A stretch of 64,000 nt of DNA, from the NCBI GenBank assembly GCA_009767595.1, contig VSDK01016281.1:114745-178744 (forward strand), in the 5' to 3' direction. The notes below the pieces were generated by a model. The model did no database searches, was not told where the DNA came from, and was given only the letters and a program-made list of their open reading frames with translations. Shown here piece by piece: positions 1-13,185 of the stretch (the first letter of the stretch is position 1; each line of letters starts with the position of its first letter). Made by a program: the position numbers and the translations under genes. Source of the stretch: Symbiodinium kawagutii (Eukaryota > Sar > Dinophyceae > Suessiales > Symbiodiniaceae).

Positions 1-123
1 ATTAGGCATGATTAAGCATCATTATTAGCCATTAACCATGATTAAGCATCATTCTCCAACCATCCTTAGTCATTAACCACTACTAAGTATATATCATAAG
101 CGACATGGTCATGGCTGGGAAAG

Positions 124-2467
124 CACCTGCCATGGCTTCACCTGGGAGGATTTCCAGCACGTTTACCGCAACTTCGTCTTTGCCTTGGCCAATGAGAAGG
201 CCAGCGAGGCGCCGGTGGGGGTTTCTCGTCACCTGCGCTGGGTGGGTGGGTATGGATATCGTTTACCACCAAGGGTAGTGGTTGGTTTAGCGCCAAGGGT
301 TCATTTGTTTATTTTGTAGGTAGTTCATAGATTTTTAGACCGGCAGATTCATGGAGAAAGTAGAGACATACATGCTGGAGATGCGGAAACACCCAATTAG
401 GTTGCTACATACACCCCCTACATACACACGCACGTTCATACATACAGATTCAACACCTACACAAGTGCATTTGCAATACACACATGCGAACATTCACAGA
501 TATGCAGGCATCTGACTTTGAAACACAGCGCTGAACTTAGTGGCTTGGCAGTGCCTGCTTGGTACCTGCCATCATGAGCTGAGTTCACCACCAGACACAT
601 TGTTTAGCTTTGTTAATGGCTGTCTCTAAGATTCGTAGGTTCATATTCTTAGCCTAGAAAAAGACACGAACAACCCTTGTTAGCCGACCCACACGCGTGG
701 CGTCCAGGCCTTCCTACGTGAGCCAGTGGCCTATGTTCAGAAAGAACCCGCCACTTGGCGCCAGAGTTTGTTCCTTGCGTTCAAGCTCATAGGGTCTTCA
801 GCCCCTGCTAGACTTAGATTGCCTTTGCTTTTGGGGATATCCACAGAAACTTATTTCGGAAACACCTGTCTCCAAGGTCGACGCAAGAACACAACTGAAA
901 ATTGATGACACATCTGATTCTCCGAGCTTTGCCATCACACAGAAGTGTCTGCTTCTGGTTTCTCTGCAGATTCTAAACATGACTTTGTCCAACAATGGTG
1001 TAGCCCAAAAACTAGTGGTTTCCCTATTTGTACTAGCTATGATCATTTTTAGTAGCTATCACCACTTCTTGACAAACCCAAATGATCAGAAAAGTGGCGG
1101 ATGTTGACTGATGGTCACCAGAGCTTGTGCTTCAAAGCTTTGGCTGAGGCCCAATTCAACTGTCGGCCATGTCAGTATTCAAGACAAGCCCTAGCTACCG
1201 GGTACAAGGAAGGCAATCGAGAACTATGCTTATGTAGGTGCAAGGTTATGTCAATGCTGCAAATGCTATATTTGCTCAACATTTGATAGGTCAACCTTCC
1301 AACAAAGAAGGTCTTCATTTTAGATGTTCTCGGTACAGGTTATGACCTACAGCCGTATTTCATCGGACTTCATAGTTCATAGAGAGCAATTAAGCTGCTC
1401 ATCCAGCAAGAACTTGAAGGTTATCCATCCCAGTGTGAATGCACATACAGATACATGCATGTATACGTTTTTGATGTCCGTTGTGATGTCCACATATCGT
1501 ATACCCCACAGCAGCGGATTCCCTGCCAAAAAAGCGACGTGTTTCTGGATGGTTGAGGGTTTCGACAGGGACGTTGAATACTTGCCGTGCAGTTGCAGCT
1601 CAAAGGACCCCCCCTCACTTCACCATCAGTTTCCGACCACTAGGGGTTTGATCCCCCAAATTTCTGCAGGTTGGTTTCACACCCTGTTTCTCTGAGGTGA
1701 TGGCTCTGCTTGGTTTTGCGGTTTCAATGACGTCTCGGGACGATGTGACATTCCACCCTTAGACAACGGTTTGACATACACCCAGGTTTCTGCAATGAAC
1801 CAGTCAGGGCTTGGTATTATGACGTATTTTGATCGAATAGTCGTGTTTCTGCCTTTCATTGCCTTTCATAAACAGCAACCATACATATACGGAACGCATT
1901 ATCATTATGTAGATAATCTAGAACTCCATAACTTGTAACTGCATCATGATTAGATGATATGTATATGTATGTTTATATTTAGTTATATATCATCGAATGA
2001 TAACAAACATTTGTTTGGATAACAATATTTACAACTATCTATCTATATATACATATGTAAAGACGCATTAATTTCTTATTACCAGATGATAAATGGATCT
2101 AAATGTATATATATATATCATTTAGTCAAAGACATCTCATCTGATTCTATCTGCAGATAAATAAATAGATCAATTTCTCTGTATATATATATAGATCAAT
2201 TACTCTGTATATATATATAACAAATCTGTAACTTCTAATTCATGTAGTAGAACAAATTGATAATTTATGTGAATATACAGATATGGTGGTTTCTCAAAGT
2301 AGGGAACCCCATAAAATTGTTGGTTCATTGCTATGGTTAATACTAGATGATTTGGGGGGTTCCCTATTTTGAGAAACCACCATATATAAAGGTTTCGCAA
2401 AATGGGGAACCCAAAAAATGGTTGGTTTACTCCTAGCAAGAAAATTAATATCTGAATATATAGATAG

Positions 2468-2520
<53 letters not shown>

Positions 2521-5500
2521 TTTATCAATACAAATATGTATATATATATATAATATGTTTATATTATATTTAAAAATAAAAAAATAGATAAATAAATAGA
2601 AAAATATATCTAATATCAAAATCAATATAGATATGTATATATTCAACATATGTTCCCGGCCTTCATCATTGCCCAGGCTCTACCGCCTCCACGGATCATG
2701 GTCACGGGTCCCAGCGGCTCCGGCGTGGCCAAGCAGTGCGAGATGCTGGGCCAGGTGCGCTGCGGAGCTCCGCGCTGCTCCGCACGGTTCGGCAGTGAAT
2801 GGTTGACATTTATGGCCATGGGTCAAGCTCTTAATCAACCACCTAATGGGGGTTAACAACCAACCAACCAATGGTTGTAGCTGGTTACAATGGTTAATAA
2901 TAGGGGATAATAAGCAACAATAGTAGGGGATATACCAGCTATATATGGCGAGCTGGGTCAAGCAGTTAACCAACCAACCAAGGGTGAAGCCTAGCTGGTT
3001 GATGGTTAAGCAGTTAACCAACCAACAGTAGTGGATATACCAACTATATGGCGAGCTGGGTCAACATGAATCAACCAACGTTCATGGGGGATCTCCACCA
3101 ACAAAACAAGGGAAAACGAGCTGGTTAATGGTGGGGAACCAGGGGTACGGGATTTTGACCCACTGCCTTATATCTATAACGACCAACCGTCAAACATTAA
3201 ACATGATAGGGTGGTTTCTCAAGTCATAGGGGTACCCCCAAATCATCCCTTACTAGTCTCTTATAGCAATAAACCAACCATTTTTGGGGTACCCCCATTT
3301 TAAGAAACCCCTATATATATATATATGAACTAAACATTAACATTAACAAATCATTATAGTGGTTCGATCATATATCAACATATTGAATGGTCGGTAATAT
3401 CACTTTTATATGATTTGTGATGTATGATATGTATTTATATATAGATATGTGTAAATGTTTTTGATTAACACATATATAAGAGATATGTAACTATAAATAG
3501 ATCATTTGAAAGATATATAAATACACACACATACATATATACATCACGGATGATCTGCCCGGCGGGAAGATGGTGGATACGGCAGATACATGATATGTAT
3601 TGTGTATATATAGATATATACACTTAGACATATTGTATATACAGACCATGATGATTGATGATTTTGTGTTATGACTATTGCCATGGATGACTGACGCTGC
3701 CTTATGTTGATTGATCATGGTAAACGGTGAAAAATGGCAAGTAAACATCAGTCATTGAGGCCATTTGAATCTTGGTCAAAGATCCAGTACTTTTCAACAT
3801 CCTGACTGACAGACATTGAAGTTTGAAGTAATTTGTTGGAGCAGTTTTTCAAGACGTTTGAAACATATTCGGTAGAGTTGACTCTTCGCGCAAAGTCAGT
3901 TTGTTGTCTGTGCTCATAACTTCTACTCAGACTCAAAAAACTGACCGATTGAAGGGTTGCACAGTGAAGCAACTTATGTGGGGAGGTCTTCCCCACCTGT
4001 TTTAGGCGGTATCTATCTTTTTTCAGTGGATAGCGCCATGTAGTTGTCCCAAAACCGATGGCTTTCCCATTGAATGCTCATCCTTGTGCTATATCATACT
4101 ATCATTTGTAATTCAATGGTTAGCCATCAGTAGTTATGTGATGTACTAGCTATCATTTGTGATATACTAATTATCATCATCTTAACCATCACGATCATAC
4201 GATATTATATCATGATATTTAGCCAGGGGTAGCCATCGGCCATCGGGCGCGGCCTTCGGGAGGTCTACAAGCTTCCGGTCCTGAAACTGGAAGAGATCTG
4301 GAGGCAGTGGCGGATAAGTTCAGCCTGTTGCGAGTGGTTCATGACCCATGTTGAGAATGCCGAACGAATGTGAAAAGCCAAGCAGCTACCCTCTGGTAAA
4401 CTAACATGGCAGGCTGGAAAATCCACCATAAACGCATTATTTCCCTGGGTTGCAGAAAATGGTAGATTTTCCAGCCAGCCATGTTAGTTTACCAGAGGGT
4501 ATATAATGAAATACACAGGTCTTTTTCAAAACAACGGACCCAAAGATGGTTGGCTTGCTACTAATGATACAGTTAATATTGGATGATAACTGGGGGGTCC
4601 CCTATTTTTTGAGCACCGGTCGCCTGAAGACTGGTCGTAGTGCAACGCGACCGGTCGCTGTTCATGCTGCGAAGCTGCGCAGTGAGGTTTGGATGTGGTC
4701 ACTACGGGTCATCACGCCTAAATCATCACATATGAATCATTGTTTATTGGTAAACCAACCATAGCTTTGGGGTCCCCCAACTGGCTTGAAACCACCATTT
4801 ACATGGTGGTTTCTCAAAATAGGGGACCCCCAAATCATCCCCTATTAACTTTGCAACAATAAACCCACCATTTTTTGGGCTCCCTATTTTGAGAAACCCC
4901 CACATGGTTCAGATAGTAAATGACCAGCACCACTAGTTGGATGAGGCGAGCTGGGTCATGTTGACCGCAGCTGGATCTCAATGGCGCGGCTGCCAAATGG
5001 TACAGTGAGGTCATCGCCCAAGTGATTGGCTTCGTTGATGATCCGTTGGCGAGGGATGATCCGAGGTGTACCTTTGACATGCATTGAGATATGCTTTGCG
5101 ACATATTTCTTTGGTTCTGGGATGCCGACTCCTGTAAAGACCAGATGCTGGGCATTTTGGTAGTCCAAGTGTCAAGCACATATGTCTTGGGCTAAACTAT
5201 GCGTCAGCTATCTGTCAGCTACTGGCTGCCGCTATTGCCGTAGTTGGTTCTGAATCACTATCAACCGCATGGTTGTTGGTTCTTGTTCAGTATTTCTTGT
5301 TGACCGTTGATCTGTTTCAGAGGGCAGGTGACCCCCAGAGGCATAACCTCCAGCAACAGCTGGGCTTGTTTGTTTTGAAGATTGCTAGCCCCCAAAAGCT
5401 GGTGAAGCTAACCCAAAGAATGTGAGCTGGTGAAGCCCACCACCACGAAGCATAAAACTTGGCGCAGGAGTAAAGTGGAGAAGCGCCTCAACGATGTGAA

Positions 5501-8500
5501 AGAGGCACAGCCGCTCCGGGCTCCGCCAACCCAACCTGGAAACGGAACCTGGCAGTGACCAACTGTTGGCTGCGATGCCAGTAGAAACATGTCAGGTGAT
5601 GGCCACTACATTGCTATACACCATGATCAGCGGTTGTTTAGCATCCTTAAGCATTGGTCCTACCACTATCCACATATGACCATCGATTTTTTTCGTTAAA
5701 CAGTAATTCATACATTCGTCCTGGTAAACCATCAGCAATCATCATTGACTCCATACTACTAACCATCATGAACAATTGTTAACCATACTTAAGCCTGCAG
5801 TTGTCTTCAAGATGGCTTCAATCTGCTAGCCTTCATCAAACATCATTAGCCATCAACCATTGTTACCAGTATTCACAGAGCATATCAACCATCATAAAGC
5901 AGTCTTCATCAACCATCATCAAACCATTGTATTCACCAGTAGTGGTGATACATAGAATCATTCTCAATCCTGTTTGTGCCAGTATTAACCATTGTATTAA
6001 CCGGAAGAACCATCAACATTAACCATCAACATTAACCATCAACATTAACCATCAACATGAACCATCAACATTAACCCTCCTTCAGGCGCGGAGAGCAGCC
6101 CTGAAGAAGGAAGCCAATGAGCAGAGCATGGTGGAGGAGCTGGGGAATGGAGGGAGGTCGGAGACAATGTGCCATGGCAAGCGCACAGGCACGGCGGCGA
6201 TCATGGATGGTTCATGAGCTCTGGGTTGCAATTCATAGGGGACCCCCAAATCATCCTTTATATTAATCATGAATAGCAATAAAGGAACATAAACCAGCCT
6301 ATCGATAAACCAGCCATTTTGGTGGGTATGACTTGAGAACCCCCCGGAACTTGGTGATTTATCGATAGAGAAGGTGACTTTCCAGCGATAGCTTCCCTTA
6401 CAGCTGATATCAACGGTGCTGGCTACGGGGTGCGTGCTGGGGTGCACACGCTGTAGTTCTCCCTGCTTGGTGAATGATGGTTTAACTATGGTAGATGATG
6501 GTTGACATTGATTAGTGGTTGACACTGGTGAACATGGAAATTGTCGCTGTCAGCATTTACTGACAATGAGCCACTATCGCTCGTAAATGACAGTATCAAA
6601 CATAGGTAAACAACATTATTCAGCATAGGTAAACATTGCTAAACTCAGGGGTCGCCTTCTTGAACATGACTAACCACAATGAGCCATTGTCGACCACTAT
6701 CATCCACTATCAACCATTGTCAACCCTTAATTGACCGGTATTAGCGATTGACCAACTATGAAGCATTGATCAACCAACTATGATGAAGCATTGATCAACC
6801 AGCATCAAGCGTTACCAACCATTCATGAACCGTCGGCTCATATTCGCTCATATTTGCTGATTAATTGGCTATATGTGCGAATTGGCATAGTTGATCCGCC
6901 AAACTTAGCCAATAACTGTTGGCCAACTGTTGATCATCCATTGATCAATCATTCATCAACCATTTTCAGCCGACTTTCAGTCGTGGCTTGCAGCGCGCTG
7001 CACCGCGCCGCGCTTTGCGCCCAGGACGACAAGGCCATGTTCCCAGAAGGATGGATGCCTCCTGAGGAGGTGCCGACGCGACGTGGTTGGAGTGGCCGTT
7101 GGTTCTCGCCCAAGAACAAGCAACACTAAGCGGGATAGCCCTCAACTTATCAATGATTAATGATTAATTCCTAAGTATTAATTATCAATCATTGTGATTT
7201 ATCATTATTAATGATTATTCAGAAACTGATAACCAATTAATAAAGAGCTATTTTGGCTATTGGGAAGAAGCGAGGCCAGAAGCCAGGGGTATCCTTATAG
7301 CCTTTGAACGGGGGACCGGTTTGGAGCTACCAGGAGGGCTCAAACCAAATGGTTGACTATGCGAGATAGCCCTCAACTTCAGATAGATTTCTTCAATGCA
7401 GAGTTCAGTTGCACTAACCTTGAATTGACTTGAGTAGCTACCACAACATCATCAGCAATTATCAACAATCATCAACCACTATTGTCGTCAATGATGAACC
7501 ATAGACCAACTCTTGTGATCTGCCTACTTGGTTACTTACAATATCACAGCACCTAGTTGATTATCATTGGTGGTGTGTTTGCAACCATCGTTTGCGGGTC
7601 CGACCCCGTAATTCGGAGTGTCAACCATTCAGAAGCAAGCATGGATGGTTGTGGTAGGTGGTTGGCCATTCTTGCTGGTCATTCCTGTCATTGCACATCA
7701 GTGACCTACCATACTTACTTAGTCATTGTCATATATAATTTTCTAACCAATACTAACCCACTACATCCTTAGCTACCATTATAGAATGGGCTGACGCCCG
7801 GGTGCCGCCGACCCCCCCTTTTTGTGGAAGGGGGGGCTCGGGCAGTGCATTCGCGATCCCATGGCCATTATAGACCGTCGCTATTAACCATCAGCTCATC
7901 GTCATCAGCGATTATTCATAATCAGCCATGGTTGATCATCCTGGCTGCCATCATTGCTTTAGCCGTCGAAATCCATCGAAAGCAAAATCTCAAGATGGAA
8001 GGGTAGCATGAATGTCAAAAACACAAAAAACGAAACTTTCACATAGCAGTGGCCGTGACAAAGGCGTTGTTCGCCAAGGTTTGGTGCCCCGGGCGGGCTG
8101 AGGGGACGTTTGGGGAGCGTTTGAAGGCGGCCAACCGGCAGGTTTGAAGGACCTAAAAAACAGATGCTAGGGCCTTCCGATCACCCGTGGTGGCCACATT
8201 TTGCCATAGCAGTGGCCATGACAAAGCCGTTGTTCGCCAAGGTTTGGTGCCCCGGCGGGCTGAAAAGACGTTTGGATGCTACGGTGGCCATATTTTGCCA
8301 AAGGTTTGGTGCTCCGGGCGGGCTGAGGGAGCGTTTGAAGGCGGCCAACCGGCAGGTTTGAAGGACCTAAAAAACAGATGCTAGGGCCTTCCGATCAACC
8401 GTGGTGGCCACATTTTGCCATAGCAGTGGCCATGACAAACGATCACATAGCAGTGGCCATGACAAAGGCGTTGTTCGCCAAGGTTTGGTGCCCCGGCGGG

Positions 8501-11500
8501 CTGAAAAGACGTTTGGATGCTACGGTGGCCATATTTTGCCAAAGGTTTGGTGCTCCGGGCGGGCTGAGGGAGCGTTTGAAGGCGGCCAACCGGCAGGTTT
8601 GAAGGACCTAAAAAACAGATGCTAGGGCCTTCCGATCAACCGTGGTGGCCACATTTTGCCATAGCAGTGGCCATGACAAACGATCACATAGCAGTGGCCA
8701 TGACAAAGGCGTTGTTCGCCAAGGTTTGGTGCCCCGGCGGGCTGAAAAGACGTTTGGATGCTACGGTGGCCATATTTTGCCAAAGGTTTGGTGCTCCGGG
8801 CGGGCTGAGGGAGCGTTTGAAGGCGGCCAACCGGCAGGTTTGAAGGACCTAAAAAACAGATGCTAGGGCCTTCCGATCAACCGTGGTGGCCACATTTTGC
8901 CATAGCAGTGGCCATGACAAACGATCACATAGCAGTGGCCATGACAAAGGCGTTGTTCGCCAAGGTTTGGTGCCCCGGCGGGCTGAAAAGACGTTTGGAT
9001 GCTACGGTGGCCATATTTTGCCAAAGGTTTGGTGCTCCGGGCGGGCTGAGGGAGCGTTTGAAGGCGGCCAACCGGCAGGTTTGAAGGACCTAAAAAACAG
9101 ATGCTAGGGCCTTCCGATCAACCGTGGTGGCCACATTTTGCCATAGCAGTGGCCATGACAAACGATCACATAGCAGTGGCCATGACAAAGGCGTTGTTCG
9201 CCAAGGTTTGGTGCCCCGGCGGGCTGAAAAGACGTTTGGATGCTACGGTGGCCATATTTTGCCAAAGGTTTGGTGCTCCGGGCGGGCTGAGGGAGCGTTT
9301 GAAGGCGGCCAACCGGCAGGTTTGAAGGACCTAAAAAACAGATGCTAGGGCCTTCCGATCAACCGTGGTGGCCACATTTTGCCATAGCAGTGGCCATGAC
9401 AAACGATCACATAGCAGTGGCCATGACAAAGGCGTTGTTCGCAAAGGTTTGGTGCCCCGGCGGGGCCGTGGCCGTCCGCGTGCATGCGGCCATGGCATTA
9501 GCCAAAGCAAGCGCTTGGGCATGGCACTTGGGGGTACGGGTTGGCCATGGAATTGGGTTAAGTTACGCAATGCAAGCGCGTGGGCATGGCATGGGTGGAC
9601 ATAGCTTTCGCAAGCAGCGGTCCACACCTTCGGTGGTCCCAGGCGCCGCCCCCGCCTTGGCTACGGCAGGGGTCGGCGGATTAAGCATCAATTCGCCATG
9701 ATTAACCACCACCAACTCGCGTTATGAATCATTGACTATCACCATTCAGAACAACAAACTACCAGTATAAAGTCCACATTCATCATGAATCAAACACACA
9801 TTTTTTCACCTCGTTTTTCCAATTAACATTGCTTGGTAGTTTTACGACCAATTCCCACCCTTTGCCCGGAAACTTACAAGTGCACGATCGCTTGTCATAC
9901 TGGACCCTGAGATTGCTGCGCAGGCCCGCTGTTTTTTGCTTCTCAACCGAAAAACTGTAAACCCTAAACCTCAAACCCTAAAACCCTAAACCCTAAAACC
10001 CTAAACACCTAAACCCTAAACCCTAAAACCATAAACTGCAAACCACAAAGTCCTAAAGCACTAATCGCTGCGTATAGCCAACGTTTTCGTAATTCCTCCA
10101 AGTTGCTGAGTGTTATACTGTGGTACAATGTTCAAGTTTCCGGGCAAAGGGTGGGAATTGCGCGTAGTTTTACTATTAGTCATTGCTCATTGTCCTTGTG
10201 AACCACACCACTCATCTTGGCTGCCCATCAATAGCTATCAACCTTAAACATTCAAAACCAGCATCACGTACCATTGCATCATCAATTACCACCCTTATTA
10301 TTCATCATTATCAATCATTATTGATTGTTAATCATTGTAAATAGATGTTGACAAATTTCCAAAGACCTGTTCACTGGCTGTTGGTTGGACGGAGGGATCC
10401 TGAGCTAGGGGTATCCTTGTTTTAAGGGGGGAGCCAAGGAGCTACTAGGAGTGTCCCAACCAAATAGTAGTATTAATACTAAACACAATTGGTCAATGAC
10501 CATTGTGGGTTCAATCATTTATCACCTGTCATTATTACTCACGAATGAACACATTTATTCTTAAGCATTATAATATCATCACTTGTTATTCATCATTTGA
10601 TCATAGTCATCTAATACCATTGTTGAAGATTGGAATCATTATCTTGTAATCATTACAAACACCGGCCTTTGATCATTCATCAATTGTTATTCACCATGTT
10701 TCAACCATTGTCGGCCACTCATCACTTTTGCTCCCAGGTGCCGGAAGATGAGGAAAAGAATGGCTCAGAGGAGGGGATGCCAGGGGACCCCCAAACGCTG
10801 CCAGTGGTGGTTGCTGGCAATGATGCATATGGGCGTTTCTCAAACTAGGGGTACCCCCAAATCATCCTTAGTAGTCAACCATCCATTTCTAGGGGTCCCC
10901 TATTTTGAGAAACCACCATATGGGGGTTTCTTCACATGGGGCAATAAATCTTGAGATGATGGTATGGAATTTTACAAAAATCTGTTCGGTAACAATGTGT
11001 TTGTGAATGTTGCAGCAGAAATCTGATAGATGAAATTGGTTTGTCATTTGAGGAAGTTGATTTTGATCATCAGGATGGTGTCAGATGGTTCATGTATGTT
11101 TTAAGTTCACTCGGTCGTTCTTCATTTGGAAGTGCTATCTTCGTCTTCGCAACTCAAGCAACTTGGTTTTCAACCCTCTCACTTGAGCGTGACAGTTCAA
11201 CATATATATCCACCTACCCACCCACCTACCTACCTACCCGTATGCATGTAGACCTTTCAGCAGTCCAGTCTGTGCCACGAGGCAGCCAACATACCACACA
11301 TCACTTATTGTAATTAAGCGCTGGTCAAAATCAATCACTAGACTTCACGGGTCAAAAACCGATGGTCAAGAAAGAATTGTGAAAAAATGGTGGTGAGCCA
11401 TGAAACATATAATGATACACGTTTTTTTTAAAGGCAGGATTCCTATCACAGTGACAAGCAGCTATCGAGTTCAAACATCTTTGTTGGAATGAATGTCGCA

Positions 11501-13111
11501 TATTGCTTCACACTTCGGCTTCAGATGTGTTTGCCAGAAGGAATGCTTGTACAGGACCAATCATTCTTTCCGGAGCTGCAGGTGTTTCACCAACTCTCAA
11601 ATCCTTTTTCTGACCATGTAGTATCCATGAACCATCATCAAGCCATAGCTAAGTAGTCTAAATCACAAGTGCGCTATTGTTAGCCATCACTACAGCATCA
11701 ATTTGTCACCATTAGACCCTGAATCAATCATCAACTGAACGCCCATGAACTCGCAATACTCGTCATGATTTCTCATCACAGCTCTGCGCTGCTAGGCGGC
11801 AGATGCGGAACCTGAGGAAGATGGCTTGGATGATGAACAGCGCGAGGTGCTGACTGTTGGGCGAAGAGTGGTGAATGAATGCCTACCATGTTGGTTTTAC
11901 CATGCGGTTCATTGATCTCGATACTGATGATTCATTGATGGTTCTACCGGTATCCCATGATAGCTGTGCTGATGGCGGATTTGTTGTCGATGTGGACTGA
12001 TAATGTTTGATGGCTTAATTGTGGTCAATTGACGCTTTGTTGATGGTCAATGATGGTTGTTTGATGGAAGGTAAGAATGGTTAACACGGGGTGATGATGA
12101 TCAATGATGATTAATAGCTCGTTCATAGAGGTTCATGACCATAGATGTTTAATTGTTTGCCCATTGGTAGACCCATGATGAGGAATAGGAACAGCTGGAA
12201 GGCAATCAGCCGGCAGTTGTGTTGTTTGGTTATCCAGTTCTGAAGCTGGGTAATCTTACGTGATTCATGATGGTTGATGCTGCAACATGATGGCTGATAA
12301 TGTTTGTTCGTGGCTAGCAAGCGTGGATAGCGGTTGAAAAAAGTTAAGACTGATTGAGTTATTGGCGTATGTTCAATATATAATAATAGAATGGCGAATG
12401 ATGGTTGAACAGTTTTGCTTGCTTGTGCGCATGCAATTGGCTCTAAGACGTTTGACGATGGTTGGCAATGGCTGCTACCAGTAAGACTGGATAGAATTTG
12501 ATAATCTTGAATAATAATGATCAGTGATGCATCATGAGGGTTGAGAACGGTTTGATTCTTGGGGTTGCCCTTTGGTAACCCGGTGATTGCTTGTCAATTC
12601 TTGTGACCTTGTGTCCCCTACCAAAAGGCATGTGGTGGTTGATCGTGGTAAATGAAGGTAAGTGATAGATAGTGATGGGTCGAAATGGTATGGGGAACGC
12701 GTTGTTTGTTGGGTATGGCCTATCATGCTGGTTGATAGTGGTTGGTAATGATGGATGGTTGTGAGAGTCATTAATATTGATTTTACAGTATTGACGATGG
12801 CGATTCAGAAATGTTTTTAGCGGTTTATGTCAGTGGCTCATAGTATCTGACCAAGATCAATATTGCAATGGTTGCAGTGTATGCGTGCATCCCCAAACCC
12901 CTGGATTAGTTTGGAATCTGCAGGGGGTTTGACATAGAGGGTACAAATATTTTCTGACTCTTGCGCCAATTTGCCACCCTGAGATGCTGCGACTTTGGGG
13001 GTTCACAAGCCGAAGGATGGATCAAATCATTGGTTCACCCATCATCATCCTCCTCTTCATCCTCCTCCTCCTCTTCATCATCATAATCATCATCATCATC
13101 ATCACCACCAG

Positions 13112-13185
<74 letters not shown>

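Larger units (their letters stand above)
215..2676. other. Intronic or intergenic stretch, low complexity
   Basis: Between the first two kinase-like exons. Contains no convincing exon. AT-rich with TATATA tracts from 1860 to 2640, a GATA microsatellite and one inverted-repeat element with a half copy. Short frames at 1324-1695 and 1101-1286 lack coding character. Confidence 0.5.

Noticed and set aside
7247-7263. GCTATTTTGGCTATTG, similar to the dinoflagellate spliced leader
   Set aside because: Several mismatches, especially at the 3' end, and no downstream cDNA-like sequence; probably chance.
8164-9348. Repeated pairs of 74-codon frames
   Set aside because: They recur because the 241-base DNA unit recurs; the unit is not a multiple of three and each frame ends in the same stop.
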